The position numbers and the translations under genes are program-made. The notes beneath the pieces were generated by a model. The model was not told the DNA's origin. It was given only the letters and a program-made list of their open reading frames with translations, and ran no database searches. Source: Marivita sp. GX14005 (GTDB taxonomy: Bacteria; Pseudomonadota; Alphaproteobacteria; Rhodobacterales; Rhodobacteraceae). From it: a stretch of 64,000 bases of DNA. The stretch covers positions 434,001-498,000 of the forward strand of contig NZ_JAMCCQ010000002.1 in NCBI RefSeq assembly GCF_023370775.1, written 5' to 3'. Shown here in pieces: positions 19,677 to 27,790 of this stretch (its first letter is position 1; every line of letters starts with the position of its first letter).

Positions 19677-20047
19677 TCGAGCACCGCCATCGAAGACAAC
19701 CCGGCGGCGCGCAGATCTTCCATTACATCGAGCAGCCGCTGCACCCTCGCACCGTCCTCAGGGCGCAGGATCACGAGATCGGACGGTGCCGTCATCAACG
19801 GCCGCAGCGCGAGGACAGGATCCGCCGTCGCGATCCCGTTCACGCGCAACTCGCGCGGCCCGACCGACACGAGGCGCGGTGGTCCTTCGTAGGCCGCGGC
19901 CGTGCCGCCGGGCAGGGCGAGTGGGATCGCTTCGGTCACGCCGAACCGCGCGGCCAGCATGAAAAAGACCAGCAGCAGGAAAACGACGTCGATCATCGGC
20001 GTCAGCCCGATGCGCCGCCGCGCCGGGAGGGGGGCGAGATCAAGCAT
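19673..20047 (-). CDS. exbD: ExbD biopolymer transport protein (canonical)
   Basis: 124-residue ExbD/TolR family proton-channel subunit. Cytoplasmic basic N-terminus (LPARRRIG), a membrane helix with the essential Asp in TPMIDVVFLLLVFF (Asp20), and a periplasmic domain ending with VQRLLDVMEDLRAAGLSS. With ExbB it forms the proton-driven motor that energises TonB. The ATG at 20047 overlaps the exbB stop by 8 bp, which supports translational coupling; a longer upstream reading would run through exbB. Second of three motor genes, followed by the Asn variant. Confidence 0.9.
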   Translation of the reverse strand: MLDLAPLPARRRIGLTPMIDVVFLLLVFFMLAARFGVTEAIPLALPGGTAAAYEGPPRLVSVGPRELRVNGIATADPVLALRPLMTAPSDLVILRPEDGARVQRLLDVMEDLRAAGLSSMAVLE

Positions 20048-20666
20048 CGGTGCCCCGCGAAGCCGGGTTGAGAATACGCGTGGCCAGATCGTCGAAATCA
20101 TGCGCCAGCCGCGCGTTCACGCTATCGAACCAGCTTAGTGCCATGGAAGCGGGGATCGCGACTGCCATGCCGGCTGCCGTGGTCAAAAGCGCCTGCCAGA
20201 TACCGCCCGCAAGCGCGGCGGGATCGGCGCGGGCGCCGCTGTCCTGAAGTGCCTGGAACGCTTCGATCATGCCCAGAACGGTGCCCAGAAGCCCGATCAG
20301 CGGCGCGATGGTCGCGATCAGATCGAGCGCGCGCAGACCCGCGCCTGCCTCCATCAGCACCGCGCGCGCCACCCGTGCGGTTTCCTCTCGTGCCGGCGCG
20401 CCGGGCTCTTCGCGCTCCGCCTGCATCGCCGTTCGCACCACCCGCGCGCGCAGACCGCTCCGCCCGCGCAGCCGTTCGAGCGCCTCGTCCCGCCGACCAT
20501 CCCGCCAGAGCGCGACCGCGCGTTCCGCCGGACCGCGCCGCCACGCGCCGCAAAGCGAGAGCCGCCAGAGCTTCCACAGGATCAGGCCCAGCGTCACGAC
20601 GCTCAGCACCGCGATCGTCCAAAGCGCCGGACCGCCGCGATTGAGGAACTCGACCGCCTGTGTCAT
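20040..20666 (-). CDS. exbB: ExbB/TolQ-type proton channel protein
   Basis: 208-residue inner-membrane protein with three helices: the first at about 13-35 (ALWTIAVLSVVTLGLILWKLW), and two C-terminal ones at about 108-130 (LDLIATIAPLIGLLGTVLGMIEAF) and 150-175. The MotA/TolQ/ExbB signature APLIGLLGTVLGMI and the downstream TTAAGMAVAIPASMA are both present. Five copies would surround an ExbD pair. Its ATG overlaps the btuF stop (ATGA), so the motor is tied to B12 uptake at the level of translation. Confidence 0.92.
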   Translation of the reverse strand: MTQAVEFLNRGGPALWTIAVLSVVTLGLILWKLWRLSLCGAWRRGPAERAVALWRDGRRDEALERLRGRSGLRARVVRTAMQAEREEPGAPAREETARVARAVLMEAGAGLRALDLIATIAPLIGLLGTVLGMIEAFQALQDSGARADPAALAGGIWQALLTTAAGMAVAIPASMALSWFDSVNARLAHDFDDLATRILNPASRGTDA

Positions 20667-21448
20667 GCCCTTGCCTCCGCACCGTGTATCGCCGCGATCA
20701 TCGCATCGAGCCCATCCGTCAGGGCCGCCGGGCCGGGTTGCAGGATCAGCGGCGATTTGATTTCCAAGATCCGCCCCGCCGCCACCGCCGGGATCGCGCC
20801 CCAACCGGGGCGGGCGGCGATCTTTTCCGGGCGCAGTTTCTTGCCGCACCAGGATCCCAGGATCACCTCTGGCGCAGCCTCGATGACCGCCTGCGGGGAG
20901 ATAATCCGATCCTTCGCGGCCTTCTCATCGCGCAGATGCGCAAAACAATCCGTCCCGCCTGCGATCTCGATCAGATCGGAGACCCAGCCGACCCCGGTGA
21001 TGATCGGATCGTCCCATTCCTCGAAATAAACGCGGGGGCGCGCCGCGCGCGGGACCGCCCGCAATTCGGCGATGCGCGCTTCGAACCTCTGCGCCAGCGC
21101 CTCGGCACGCTCCGCGCAATCGACGAGGCGTCCAAGCGTGCGGATCATCCGCAAGATCCCGGCCACGTCGCGCTGATTGAAGGCCATCACCTCGACACCC
21201 GCGCGGATCAACTCCGCCGCGATCTCGGCCTGTATATCCGAGAAGACCAGCACCAGATCGGGATCGAGCGCGAGGATCTTCGGGATATCGGCCGAGATGA
21301 ATGCGCTGACCCTCGGTTTTTCGCGCCGCACACGCGCGGGGCGCACGGCATAGCCCGTCACACCGACGATCCGGTGCTCCTGCCCGAGCAGGTAAAGCGT
21401 TTCGACCGTTTCCTCGGTCAGGCAGACGATGCGCTGCGGGGCGGTCAT
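20663..21448 (-). CDS. btuF: Cobalamin-type ABC transporter substrate-binding protein, no signal peptide
   Basis: 261-residue BtuF/FecB-family (type III) binding protein with two lobes: RIVCLTEETVETLYLLGQEHRIVGVTGYA at the start and EWDDPIITGVGWVSDLIEIAGGTDCFAHL after the linker helix. Operon position with BtuC/BtuD and the riboswitch points to corrinoids. The start MTAPQRIVCLTEE has no hydrophobic leader, and an extension upstream would overlap btuD, so no export signal is visible. Either it is a cytoplasmic corrinoid-binding relative or export uses another route. Four-base overlaps tie it to btuD and exbB. Confidence 0.85.
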   Translation of the reverse strand: MTAPQRIVCLTEETVETLYLLGQEHRIVGVTGYAVRPARVRREKPRVSAFISADIPKILALDPDLVLVFSDIQAEIAAELIRAGVEVMAFNQRDVAGILRMIRTLGRLVDCAERAEALAQRFEARIAELRAVPRAARPRVYFEEWDDPIITGVGWVSDLIEIAGGTDCFAHLRDEKAAKDRIISPQAVIEAAPEVILGSWCGKKLRPEKIAARPGWGAIPAVAAGRILEIKSPLILQPGPAALTDGLDAMIAAIHGAEARA

Positions 21449-22203
21449 ATATGCACTCCCATTGGAACGATCACCGGGCCTTGCGGGGTGGCGAAGATAT
21501 CGGCCTTCAGATGAAAGACGCGGGACAACAGCGCCGATGTCAGCACCTCACGCGGCGGTCCGTCGGCGACGATCCGTCCGGCCTGCATCACGAGCAGCCG
21601 GCTGCAATAGCGCGCGGCAAGCGACAGATCGTGCAGCGATACGATGATCCCATGCCCTTCGGCGGCCAGCGCGCGAAACTCGTCCAGCGTGGCGATCTGC
21701 GCTGCCGGGTCCAGCCCGGCGATCGGCTCGTCGGCCATCAGCAGGGGCGTGTCCTGCGCCAGCATCCGCGCGATCAGGACGCGGGCCTGTTCGCCGCCAG
21801 AAAGCTGCGTCGCGATACGGTGGCGGAACCCCTCCAGCCCCATGCGCCGCAACGCGGCATCGACGGCGCTCCGATCCTCCGGCCCGAGCCGCGCACCGCG
21901 CGCGAGATAGGGCAGGCGGCCAAGCGCGACGACACGCTCCACGCTCATCGGCCAGGCGATCTCCCGCCGCTGGGGGAGCCAGGAGACGCGTGCCGCGCGC
22001 TCCCGCGGTGACAGAGCGGCCAGATCGCTTGCGCCCTCGAAGGGCAACAGGCCCAACGCGCCGCGCAAAAGCGACGTCTTGCCGGCGCCGTTGGGGCCGA
22101 TCAATCCGATGCATTCGCCGGCCCGAACGGCAAAGCCCGCGCGATCGACCACAGGACATTCCCCGCGCCGCACGGTCAGGTCCTCGACATGCAGAAGGCT
22201 CAT
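21445..22203 (-). CDS. btuD: Cobalamin/siderophore ABC transporter ATP-binding protein
   Basis: 252-residue ATPase of the FecE/BtuD type. Walker A GPNGAGKTS (about 35-43), Q-loop in SWLPQRREIAWPMSVERVV, signature LSGGEQARVLIARMLAQ, Walker B LLMADEPIAGLD, and H-loop IIVSLHDLSLAARYC. The ATG at 22203 overlaps the btuC stop by 4 bp, and the stop overlaps the btuF start by 4 bp. Drives corrinoid import through BtuC. Confidence 0.93.
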   Translation of the reverse strand: MSLLHVEDLTVRRGECPVVDRAGFAVRAGECIGLIGPNGAGKTSLLRGALGLLPFEGASDLAALSPRERAARVSWLPQRREIAWPMSVERVVALGRLPYLARGARLGPEDRSAVDAALRRMGLEGFRHRIATQLSGGEQARVLIARMLAQDTPLLMADEPIAGLDPAAQIATLDEFRALAAEGHGIIVSLHDLSLAARYCSRLLVMQAGRIVADGPPREVLTSALLSRVFHLKADIFATPQGPVIVPMGVHI

Positions 22204-23180
22204 GCGATCTCCCTCCGCGTCTTGTAGATCAGGTGCAGGAACAGCGGCGCGCCCACCAGCGCCATGACGACCCCGAGCTTCAGATCGCGTTCCGGCAGGA
22301 TGAGCCGCACCGCCAGATCGGCGGCCAGCACCATCGCCGCGCCGCCCAGCGCCGAGGCCCAGAGCAACGTCGATGGTTGCCCCTGCGCAAAACGGCGCAG
22401 CAGATGCGGCACGATCAGCCCGACGAATCCCACCGCCCCTGCAACAGCCGTTGCCGCGCCGACGGCGGCGGCGGTGCCGAAGAGCAGTTGCAGGCGCAGC
22501 CGGGTCAGCGATACGCCGAGAGCCTCCGCCGCATCCTCGCCCAGCGTCAGCGCATCGAGCCCCCGGCCCAGCGTGGCCAGCGCCAGCCAGCCCAGCGCCA
22601 TGATGGGAAACGCGAGCCAGACATGCGTCATCGCCCGGTCCGCGACCGATCCCATCATCCAGAACACGATTTCCGAGGCGGCATAGGGATTGGGCGACAG
22701 GTTCAACGCAAGCGCCGTCAGCGCCGCCGCGAAGGCTGACACCGCGATCCCGGCGAGGATCAGCGTCAGGGACGCGCCGCGCGGTCCGGCCAGCAGCAGG
22801 ATCAGGCCGACCGCCCCGGCGGCGAACAACAGCGCGCTGAGCGGCAGCGCGAGGAAGAAGGCCGCCGCAAATCCGGTTTGCAGCGCGATCACCGCGCCCA
22901 GCGCCGCCGCGCCCGACACCCCGATCAGGCCCGGCTCGGCCAGCGGGTTGCGCAGGAACCCCTGCATCGCCGCGCCCGACAGGCCAAGCGATGCGCCCAC
23001 CATCGCCGCCAGAAGCGTGCGCGGCAGGCGTATCTCGCGCATCACCGTCTCGAACAGCGGATCGCCCACACCGAAAAGCGCGGCAAGCCCATCGGGCACC
23101 GGGATCGCTGCATAGCCGACGAACAGCGACAGCGCGAAAATCGCCAGCGTTCCGGTCATCAGCGCAATGAAGAGTTTCAC
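22200..23180 (-). CDS. btuC: Cobalamin/siderophore ABC transporter permease
   Basis: 326-residue FecCD-family permease with about ten membrane segments. Family landmarks: REIRLPRTLLAAMVGASLGLSGAAMQGFLRNPLAEPGLIGVSGAAALGA in the first third, the coupling-helix region GEDAAEALGVSL, and VGFVGLIVPHLLRRF near residue 270. First gene of a seven-gene operon; its leader is a cobalamin riboswitch ending about 120 bp upstream, so transcription or translation should drop when adenosylcobalamin is available. Confidence 0.93.
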   Translation of the reverse strand: MKLFIALMTGTLAIFALSLFVGYAAIPVPDGLAALFGVGDPLFETVMREIRLPRTLLAAMVGASLGLSGAAMQGFLRNPLAEPGLIGVSGAAALGAVIALQTGFAAAFFLALPLSALLFAAGAVGLILLLAGPRGASLTLILAGIAVSAFAAALTALALNLSPNPYAASEIVFWMMGSVADRAMTHVWLAFPIMALGWLALATLGRGLDALTLGEDAAEALGVSLTRLRLQLLFGTAAAVGAATAVAGAVGFVGLIVPHLLRRFAQGQPSTLLWASALGGAAMVLAADLAVRLILPERDLKLGVVMALVGAPLFLHLIYKTRREIA

Positions 23181-23299
23181 TCCAAAGGTCTCCCGCGCGC
23201 GGTGCAGTCATCTGTTGCCTGGGCCACGCCCCGGGAACGTCGATTTGCCACCACGCCGGAGAACCGTCACATCCCGCACGCCCCGTGCAGGTGTAGGGT

Positions 23300-23466
23300 G
23301 ATCCGTCACGGCAGGTCTCCTGACTTGCGGGTCATCGCGAGGTTCGGGCCTTCCCGGTTTCCCAGTGGCATTTGCCGAACACGCTCGCCGCTTACAGTTG
23401 CGGGGGCAGTCGTGGGGTTGCACCACGTTCCCTATTCACCGGGCGTCGCCCGGACCGTGACAAGAT
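23300..23466 (-). promoter_or_regulatory. Cobalamin riboswitch
   Basis: On the minus strand the leader contains the B12 box AGTCAGGAGACCTGCC (complement of 23310-23325) and the upstream conserved parts of the aptamer: GGTGAATAGGGAACGTGGTG, ACTGCCCCCGCAACTGTAAGC and AAATGCCACTGG. Order and spacing fit the cobalamin aptamer family. It lies ahead of btuC and can control the whole btuCDF-exbBDD-tonB operon. Confidence 0.93.
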
Positions 23467-23667
23467 TTGCCTACTAAGCGGCGCGGTGTTTTGCAAGCGC
23501 GGCGCGCTCATGGGAAATGACGGGACGGTTTGCGATCCACGCCCGGCGGCGCGGGATCTTGGGGGAATCGCGACTGGGACGCGCGCGGAATCGATACCGC
23601 GAGTCGGAGGGCGGACGCGCGATGGAGGGCAGGTTCCGAGAATGTTCCCGCATGTCGGTGCGCGTCA

Positions 23668-23684
23668 CGGGAAATCATGGGAAG
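23668..23684 (+). promoter_or_regulatory. MraZ-box-like direct repeat upstream of the mra operon
   Basis: CGGGAAATCATGGGAAG: two [C/T]GGGA boxes ten bases apart, the spacing of MraZ-binding repeats in E. coli. A promoter-like TTGCCC begins five bases later. A second pair with the same period, TGGGAAATGACGGGACGG, is at 23511-23528. MraZ from the first gene would bind and repress its own operon. The box count is low, so this is tentative. Confidence 0.4.
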
Positions 23685-24048
23685 TTTTTTGCCCATCGCC
23701 AGAATTCAATATATGGTGGTTCGGCAACGATAAGGGGGATCATCTGCCAAAATCTCCCTGATTCCGCTGCATTTCCACTGTGGCAAAAAGGCCATCACCC
23801 TTTGGAGGCAAGGATTTCCCGCAAAAAACAGTTGCCGCCCATGAAATCCCATGTCATCCCTATTGGCACGAGATGAGAGCAGGCAAGACAAGGGGAAGAC
23901 AACAAACCCCACCTTCCTACCAAAAACAAAAAAAGCAGGTTTCATACAGGCACCCGCTTTCATCCAAAACAGAGATCCGGCGCGCGGGCGAGCAGACATC
24001 CCCCCAGGTGGCGCGCGCAGTCGGACTTTCCCGGAGACGGGACGCGGA

Positions 24049-24084
24049 CGGCGGGTTGATCAGTGGCAGCAGATCAACCCGCCG
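24049..24084 (+). promoter_or_regulatory. Perfect hairpin in the mraZ leader
   Basis: CGGCGGGTTGAT (24049-24060) pairs exactly with ATCAACCCGCCG (24073-24084) around a 12-nt loop, followed by TTTCCGTTTCC. It ends 45 bp before the mraZ start codon. Could be an attenuator or a terminator; the T-run is broken. Confidence 0.5.
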
Positions 24085-24128
24085 TTTCCGTTTCCAGGGA
24101 TGAGGTGCAGGAAAGGACCATAGGGACA

Positions 24129-24638
24129 GTGGCCCGCAAGCTGAGGTTCAGAGGCGAGAGTCGTCACAAGGTTGACGCGAAGGGCCGGGTGTCCATCCCG
24201 GCCCAGTTCCGCCGTGTCCTCGAAGCGGGCGATCCCGAATGGAAAGAGGGGCTGAACCCCGAGCTGGTCGTCGTCTATGGCGACAAGCGCCGCAACTATC
24301 TGGAATGTTTCACAGTTCAGGCCATCGACGAGGTCGATGAGAAGATCGAGGCGCTGCCGCGCGGCTCGCGCGCGCGCAAGGCGCTGGAGACGCTGTTCAA
24401 CGCGCAATCGCATCCCACGAGCGTGGACGAGACCGGGCGGCTTGTGCTGCCGGCCAAGCTGCGCGCCAAGATCGGCCTGTCGAGCGAGGCCGTCTTCGTC
24501 GGCTCCGGCGACACGTTCAAGATCTGGGAGCCCGAGACATACGAGTCCGAGCATCAGGCCGAGATGGATGAATGGCTCGAATCCCTGCCGCCCGATCAGG
24601 ACATCATGACCTTCCTCGACAGTCCGCCCGAGGAATGA
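24129..24638 (+). CDS. mraZ: Transcriptional regulator MraZ
   Basis: First gene of the dcw cluster; AbrB-like DNA-binding protein that represses its own operon and affects rsmH. 169 residues from a GTG at 24129 ([31 protein letters not shown]), with two tandem MraZ/SpoVT-AbrB domains: the first at 5-60 and the second near 90-140 ([20 protein letters not shown]). An ATG 66 bp upstream would add residues unlike the family, and would start inside the leader hairpin. rsmH begins four bases after the stop. Confidence 0.92.
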   Translation: MARKLRFRGESRHKVDAKGRVSIPAQFRRVLEAGDPEWKEGLNPELVVVYGDKRRNYLECFTVQAIDEVDEKIEALPRGSRARKALETLFNAQSHPTSVDETGRLVLPAKLRAKIGLSSEAVFVGSGDTFKIWEPETYESEHQAEMDEWLESLPPDQDIMTFLDSPPEE

Positions 24639-24642
24639 TCCG

Positions 24643-25626
24643 ATGCCTGCTGCCGCTGCCAAAGACCCCCACATCCCCGTCCTTCTCGCCCCGCTGCTGC
24701 GGGCTGTCGCGCCGGTGTCCGGCATCTGGATCGACGGCACGTTCGGCGCGGGCGGCTATGCACGCGGGCTGATCGAGGCGGGCGCCGAACGCGTCATCGG
24801 GATTGACCGCGATCCTTTGGCTCATGAGATGGCGCAGGGCTGGATCGCAGATTACGAAGGGCGGATCGAGTTGCACCGCGCAAATTTCGCGCAGATGGAC
24901 GAGATCGCGGCGCAGGTCGATGGCGTGGTGCTGGATCTCGGGGTCTCCTCGATGCAACTCGATCAGGCAGAACGCGGGTTTTCCTTTATGAAGGATGGCC
25001 CGCTCGACATGCGCATGGGGCAGGAGGGGCCGTCGGCGGCCGATATCGTCAACGATGCCGATGCCTTCGATATTGCCGACATCCTTTACACCTACGGCGA
25101 AGAGCGCGCGTCGCGGCGGATCGCAAAGGCAATCGTCGCCGCGCGCGCCGAGGCGCCGATCACACGCACGTTGCAATTGGCCGAGATCATCGAATCCTGC
25201 CTGCCGCGCGCCAAGCCGGGCCAATCGCACCCCGCGACGCGCAGTTTTCAGGCGCTCCGCATCGCGGTGAACGACGAATATGGCGCGCTCATGGACGGGC
25301 TGATGGCTGCCGAACGGGCTTTGAAGCCCGGCGGGCTTCTGGCGGTCGTCAGCTTTCACTCGGTCGAGGACCGGATGGTCAAGCGGTTCATGCAGGCACG
25401 TGCCGGCCAGACCGGGCGCGCCAACCGCTATGCGCCCGAGATCGAGGCCGAGCCCCCCGCCTTCGAGATCGTCACCCGCAAGGCCGTCGGCCCCGATGCG
25501 GACGAGTTGGAACGCAACCCCCGTGCGCGTTCGGCCAAGCTGCGCGTGGCGCGGCGCACCGGCGCTCCGGCGGGGCGGATCGACGCGGGGCAGATCGCTT
25601 TGCCCAGACTGAAGGAGGATCGCTGA
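24643..25626 (+). CDS. rsmH: 16S rRNA (cytosine(1402)-N(4))-methyltransferase RsmH
   Basis: SAM-dependent methylation of C1402 in the ribosomal P site, formerly MraW. 327 residues. It begins [15 protein letters not shown], with the SAM-binding [18 protein letters not shown] motif at about 29-46, [22 protein letters not shown] near 100, and [15 protein letters not shown] near 240. Shares one base with ftsL (TGATG). Standard second gene of the dcw cluster. Confidence 0.97.
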   Translation: MPAAAAKDPHIPVLLAPLLRAVAPVSGIWIDGTFGAGGYARGLIEAGAERVIGIDRDPLAHEMAQGWIADYEGRIELHRANFAQMDEIAAQVDGVVLDLGVSSMQLDQAERGFSFMKDGPLDMRMGQEGPSAADIVNDADAFDIADILYTYGEERASRRIAKAIVAARAEAPITRTLQLAEIIESCLPRAKPGQSHPATRSFQALRIAVNDEYGALMDGLMAAERALKPGGLLAVVSFHSVEDRMVKRFMQARAGQTGRANRYAPEIEAEPPAFEIVTRKAVGPDADELERNPRARSAKLRVARRTGAPAGRIDAGQIALPRLKEDR

Positions 25627-25970
25627 TGCGGTCGATGCTCTATATCGTGACCTTCCTCGCCGTGATCGCGGCCGCGTTCTGGGCCTATCACGAGAATTAC
25701 AAGACACAGGCCGCTTTGGGCGAGGCGCAGCAGTTGCGCGGACAGATCGCCGATGCCCGCGCCCGGCTGGCCGTGCTGAATGCCGAATGGGCCTATCTCA
25801 ACCGCCCCGACCGCCTGCGCGATCTCGTTGACGTGAATTTCGACCGGCTCGGCCTGATGCCGCTGCAACCCGAACAGTTCGGCCGCGTCGATCAGATCGC
25901 CTACCCCCGCCCGCCCCGGCTCGACATCACCGATCCGGTGGACGTCACCAGCGCAGGAGCCGACGAATGA
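25626..25970 (+). CDS. ftsL: Cell division protein FtsL
   Basis: 114-residue bitopic division protein: short cytoplasmic N-terminus, membrane helix at about 3-20 (SMLYIVTFLAVIAAAFWAY), then a periplasmic coiled coil with heptad leucines (QAALGEAQQLRGQIADARARLAVLNAEWAYL). Divisome scaffold with FtsB and FtsQ that activates FtsI/FtsW. Identity rests on topology, size and position between rsmH and ftsI. Overlaps ftsI by 4 bp. Confidence 0.88.
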   Translation: MRSMLYIVTFLAVIAAAFWAYHENYKTQAALGEAQQLRGQIADARARLAVLNAEWAYLNRPDRLRDLVDVNFDRLGLMPLQPEQFGRVDQIAYPRPPRLDITDPVDVTSAGADE

Positions 25971-27754
25971 TCCGTACACCTCTTCGCCCGCTTGCCCGCA
26001 TCCTCGACGCCCGCCGCAAGGGCGAAAACCCCGACGCGATCGAGCGCGAGAACCTGCGCATCCGGCACGAGCAGATGCGCGACAAGGCCCGCACCCGCGC
26101 AGAGGGGCGGCTTCTGGTCATGGCGGTGATGTTCTTCTGCGCCTTCGTCGTCATCGGCGCGCGCATGGGCGTTCTGGCTGCCTCCGAAGCCGAGGAGCCG
26201 CGCGCGCAGGCCAGCGGCGCGTCGATCATCGCAAGCCGCGCCGATATCGTGGATCGCGAGGGGCGCATCCTTGCGACAAACATGGAGACCGTGTCGCTCT
26301 ACGCGCATCCGCAGCAGATGATCGACCCGCTCGGCGCGGCGGAAAAGCTGGCTGCGATCTTTCCCGATCTGGATGAAGCGCGGCTGAAAAAGGACTTCAC
26401 AGGCAAGCGCAAGTTCCTCTGGGTGCGCAAGAAACTCAGCCCCGAGCAGAAGCAACTCGTGCATGATATCGGCGAGCCCGGCCTGCTCTTCGGACCGCGC
26501 GAGATGCGGCTTTATCCCAATGGCGCAGTGGCTGCCCATATCCTCGGCGGTGCAAGCTTCGGCCGCGAGGGCGTGCATTCGGCCGAAGTGATCGGCACGG
26601 CGGGGATCGAGAAGTTCTTCGATGAGGAATTGCGCGATCCGGCCCGCGAAGGCGCGCCGCTGGAGCTGTCGCTCGACCTGTCGGTGCAGGCCGCCACCGA
26701 ACGTGTCCTTCTGGGCGGTATGAAACTGCTCAACGCCAAGGGCGCGGCCAGCATCCTGATGGATGTGCATAGCGGCGAGGTCATCGCCATCGCGTCGCTG
26801 CCCGATTTCGATCCGAACGACCGGCCCCGCCCGCTCACCAAGGGCGATGCCTCCGACAGCCCGCTCTTCAACCGCGCGGTGCAGGGGGTTTATGAACTCG
26901 GCTCGACCTTCAAGATCTTCACTTCGGCGCAGGCGCTGGAGCTTGGGCTGGTCCATCCGGCCACGGTGATCGACACGTCCGGGCCGTTCAAGGTCGGCGG
27001 GTTCCGCATCGGCGAATTCAACAACAAGAACTACGGTCCGCTTTCCGTCTCTGACATCATCGTGAAAAGCTCCAACCGGGGCACCGGGCGGCTCGCGCTC
27101 GCCATCGGTGCGGAGCGGCAGAAATCCTTTCTCGAAAGTCTTGGTTTCTTCAAGCCCACACCGCTGGAGATCGTCGAGGCGGCGGGCGGCAAGCCGCTTC
27201 TGCCGAGCCGCTGGACCGATCTGTCGAGCGTGACGATCTCCTATGGGCACGGGCTGAGTGCCAGCCCGCTGCATCTGGCGGCAGGCTATGCCGCGATCGC
27301 CAATGGCGGGTTCGAGGTGAAACCGACCCTGCTCAAGCAAAGCGGTCCGCGTCTTGGACCCCGGTTGATGTCCGAGCGCACCGCGGCGCAATCGCTCGAC
27401 ATGCTGCGCAAGGTCGTCACCGAAGGCACCGCCAGCTTCGGCGAGGTTCCGGGCTATTATGTCGGCGGCAAGACAGGCACAGCCGACAAGCCGAAACGCA
27501 AGGGCGGGGGCTATTACAAGGACAAGGTCATCAACACCTTCGCCTCGGTCTTTCCGGTGAACGATCCCAAATACGTGCTGATCGTCACGCTCGACGAGCC
27601 GGTCGAAACCAGCGGAACCAAGCCGCGCCGCACTGCCGGCTGGACGGCCGTGCCCGTGGCCGCCGAAATGATCCGCCGTATCGCGCCGCTTCTGGGCTTG
27701 CGTCCGGAGACCGAAACGCGGCATCTGACACAGATCGTCAACACGTCGAACTAG
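25967..27754 (+). CDS. ftsI: Septal peptidoglycan transpeptidase FtsI (PBP3)
   Basis: 595-residue class B penicillin-binding protein for septal cross-linking. One membrane anchor at about 46-65, a PBP dimerisation domain (about 80-230), and a transpeptidase domain with the three active-site motifs: STFK (ELGSTFKIF, the catalytic Ser), SSN (KSSNRG), and KTG (VGGKTGTADKP). Fourth gene of the dcw run; the stop is 36 bp before murE. Confidence 0.97.
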   Translation: MIRTPLRPLARILDARRKGENPDAIERENLRIRHEQMRDKARTRAEGRLLVMAVMFFCAFVVIGARMGVLAASEAEEPRAQASGASIIASRADIVDREGRILATNMETVSLYAHPQQMIDPLGAAEKLAAIFPDLDEARLKKDFTGKRKFLWVRKKLSPEQKQLVHDIGEPGLLFGPREMRLYPNGAVAAHILGGASFGREGVHSAEVIGTAGIEKFFDEELRDPAREGAPLELSLDLSVQAATERVLLGGMKLLNAKGAASILMDVHSGEVIAIASLPDFDPNDRPRPLTKGDASDSPLFNRAVQGVYELGSTFKIFTSAQALELGLVHPATVIDTSGPFKVGGFRIGEFNNKNYGPLSVSDIIVKSSNRGTGRLALAIGAERQKSFLESLGFFKPTPLEIVEAAGGKPLLPSRWTDLSSVTISYGHGLSASPLHLAAGYAAIANGGFEVKPTLLKQSGPRLGPRLMSERTAAQSLDMLRKVVTEGTASFGEVPGYYVGGKTGTADKPKRKGGGYYKDKVINTFASVFPVNDPKYVLIVTLDEPVETSGTKPRRTAGWTAVPVAAEMIRRIAPLLGLRPETETRHLTQIVNTSN

Positions 27755-27790
27755 GGGCGCCGGCCCCGCGCCAGACAAAGGGGGTGCGTG

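Larger units (their letters stand above)
23467..24128. other. Long gene-free leader between the B12 riboswitch and mraZ
   Basis: About 660 bp without a credible gene; short frames here lack start signals and coding character. It contains two MraZ-box-like repeats, a weak promoter candidate (TTGCCC, 15 nt, TATATG at 23689-23715), an unusual A/C-rich stretch at about 23890-23960, and a perfect 12-bp hairpin just before mraZ. The mra operon promoter must lie here. Confidence 0.6.

Noticed and set aside
21445-23211. A 588-residue fusion reading through btuD and upstream DNA
   Set aside because: The first part is out of frame with the clear permease gene btuC; the ATPase starts at 22203 with MSLLHVEDLTVRRGE.
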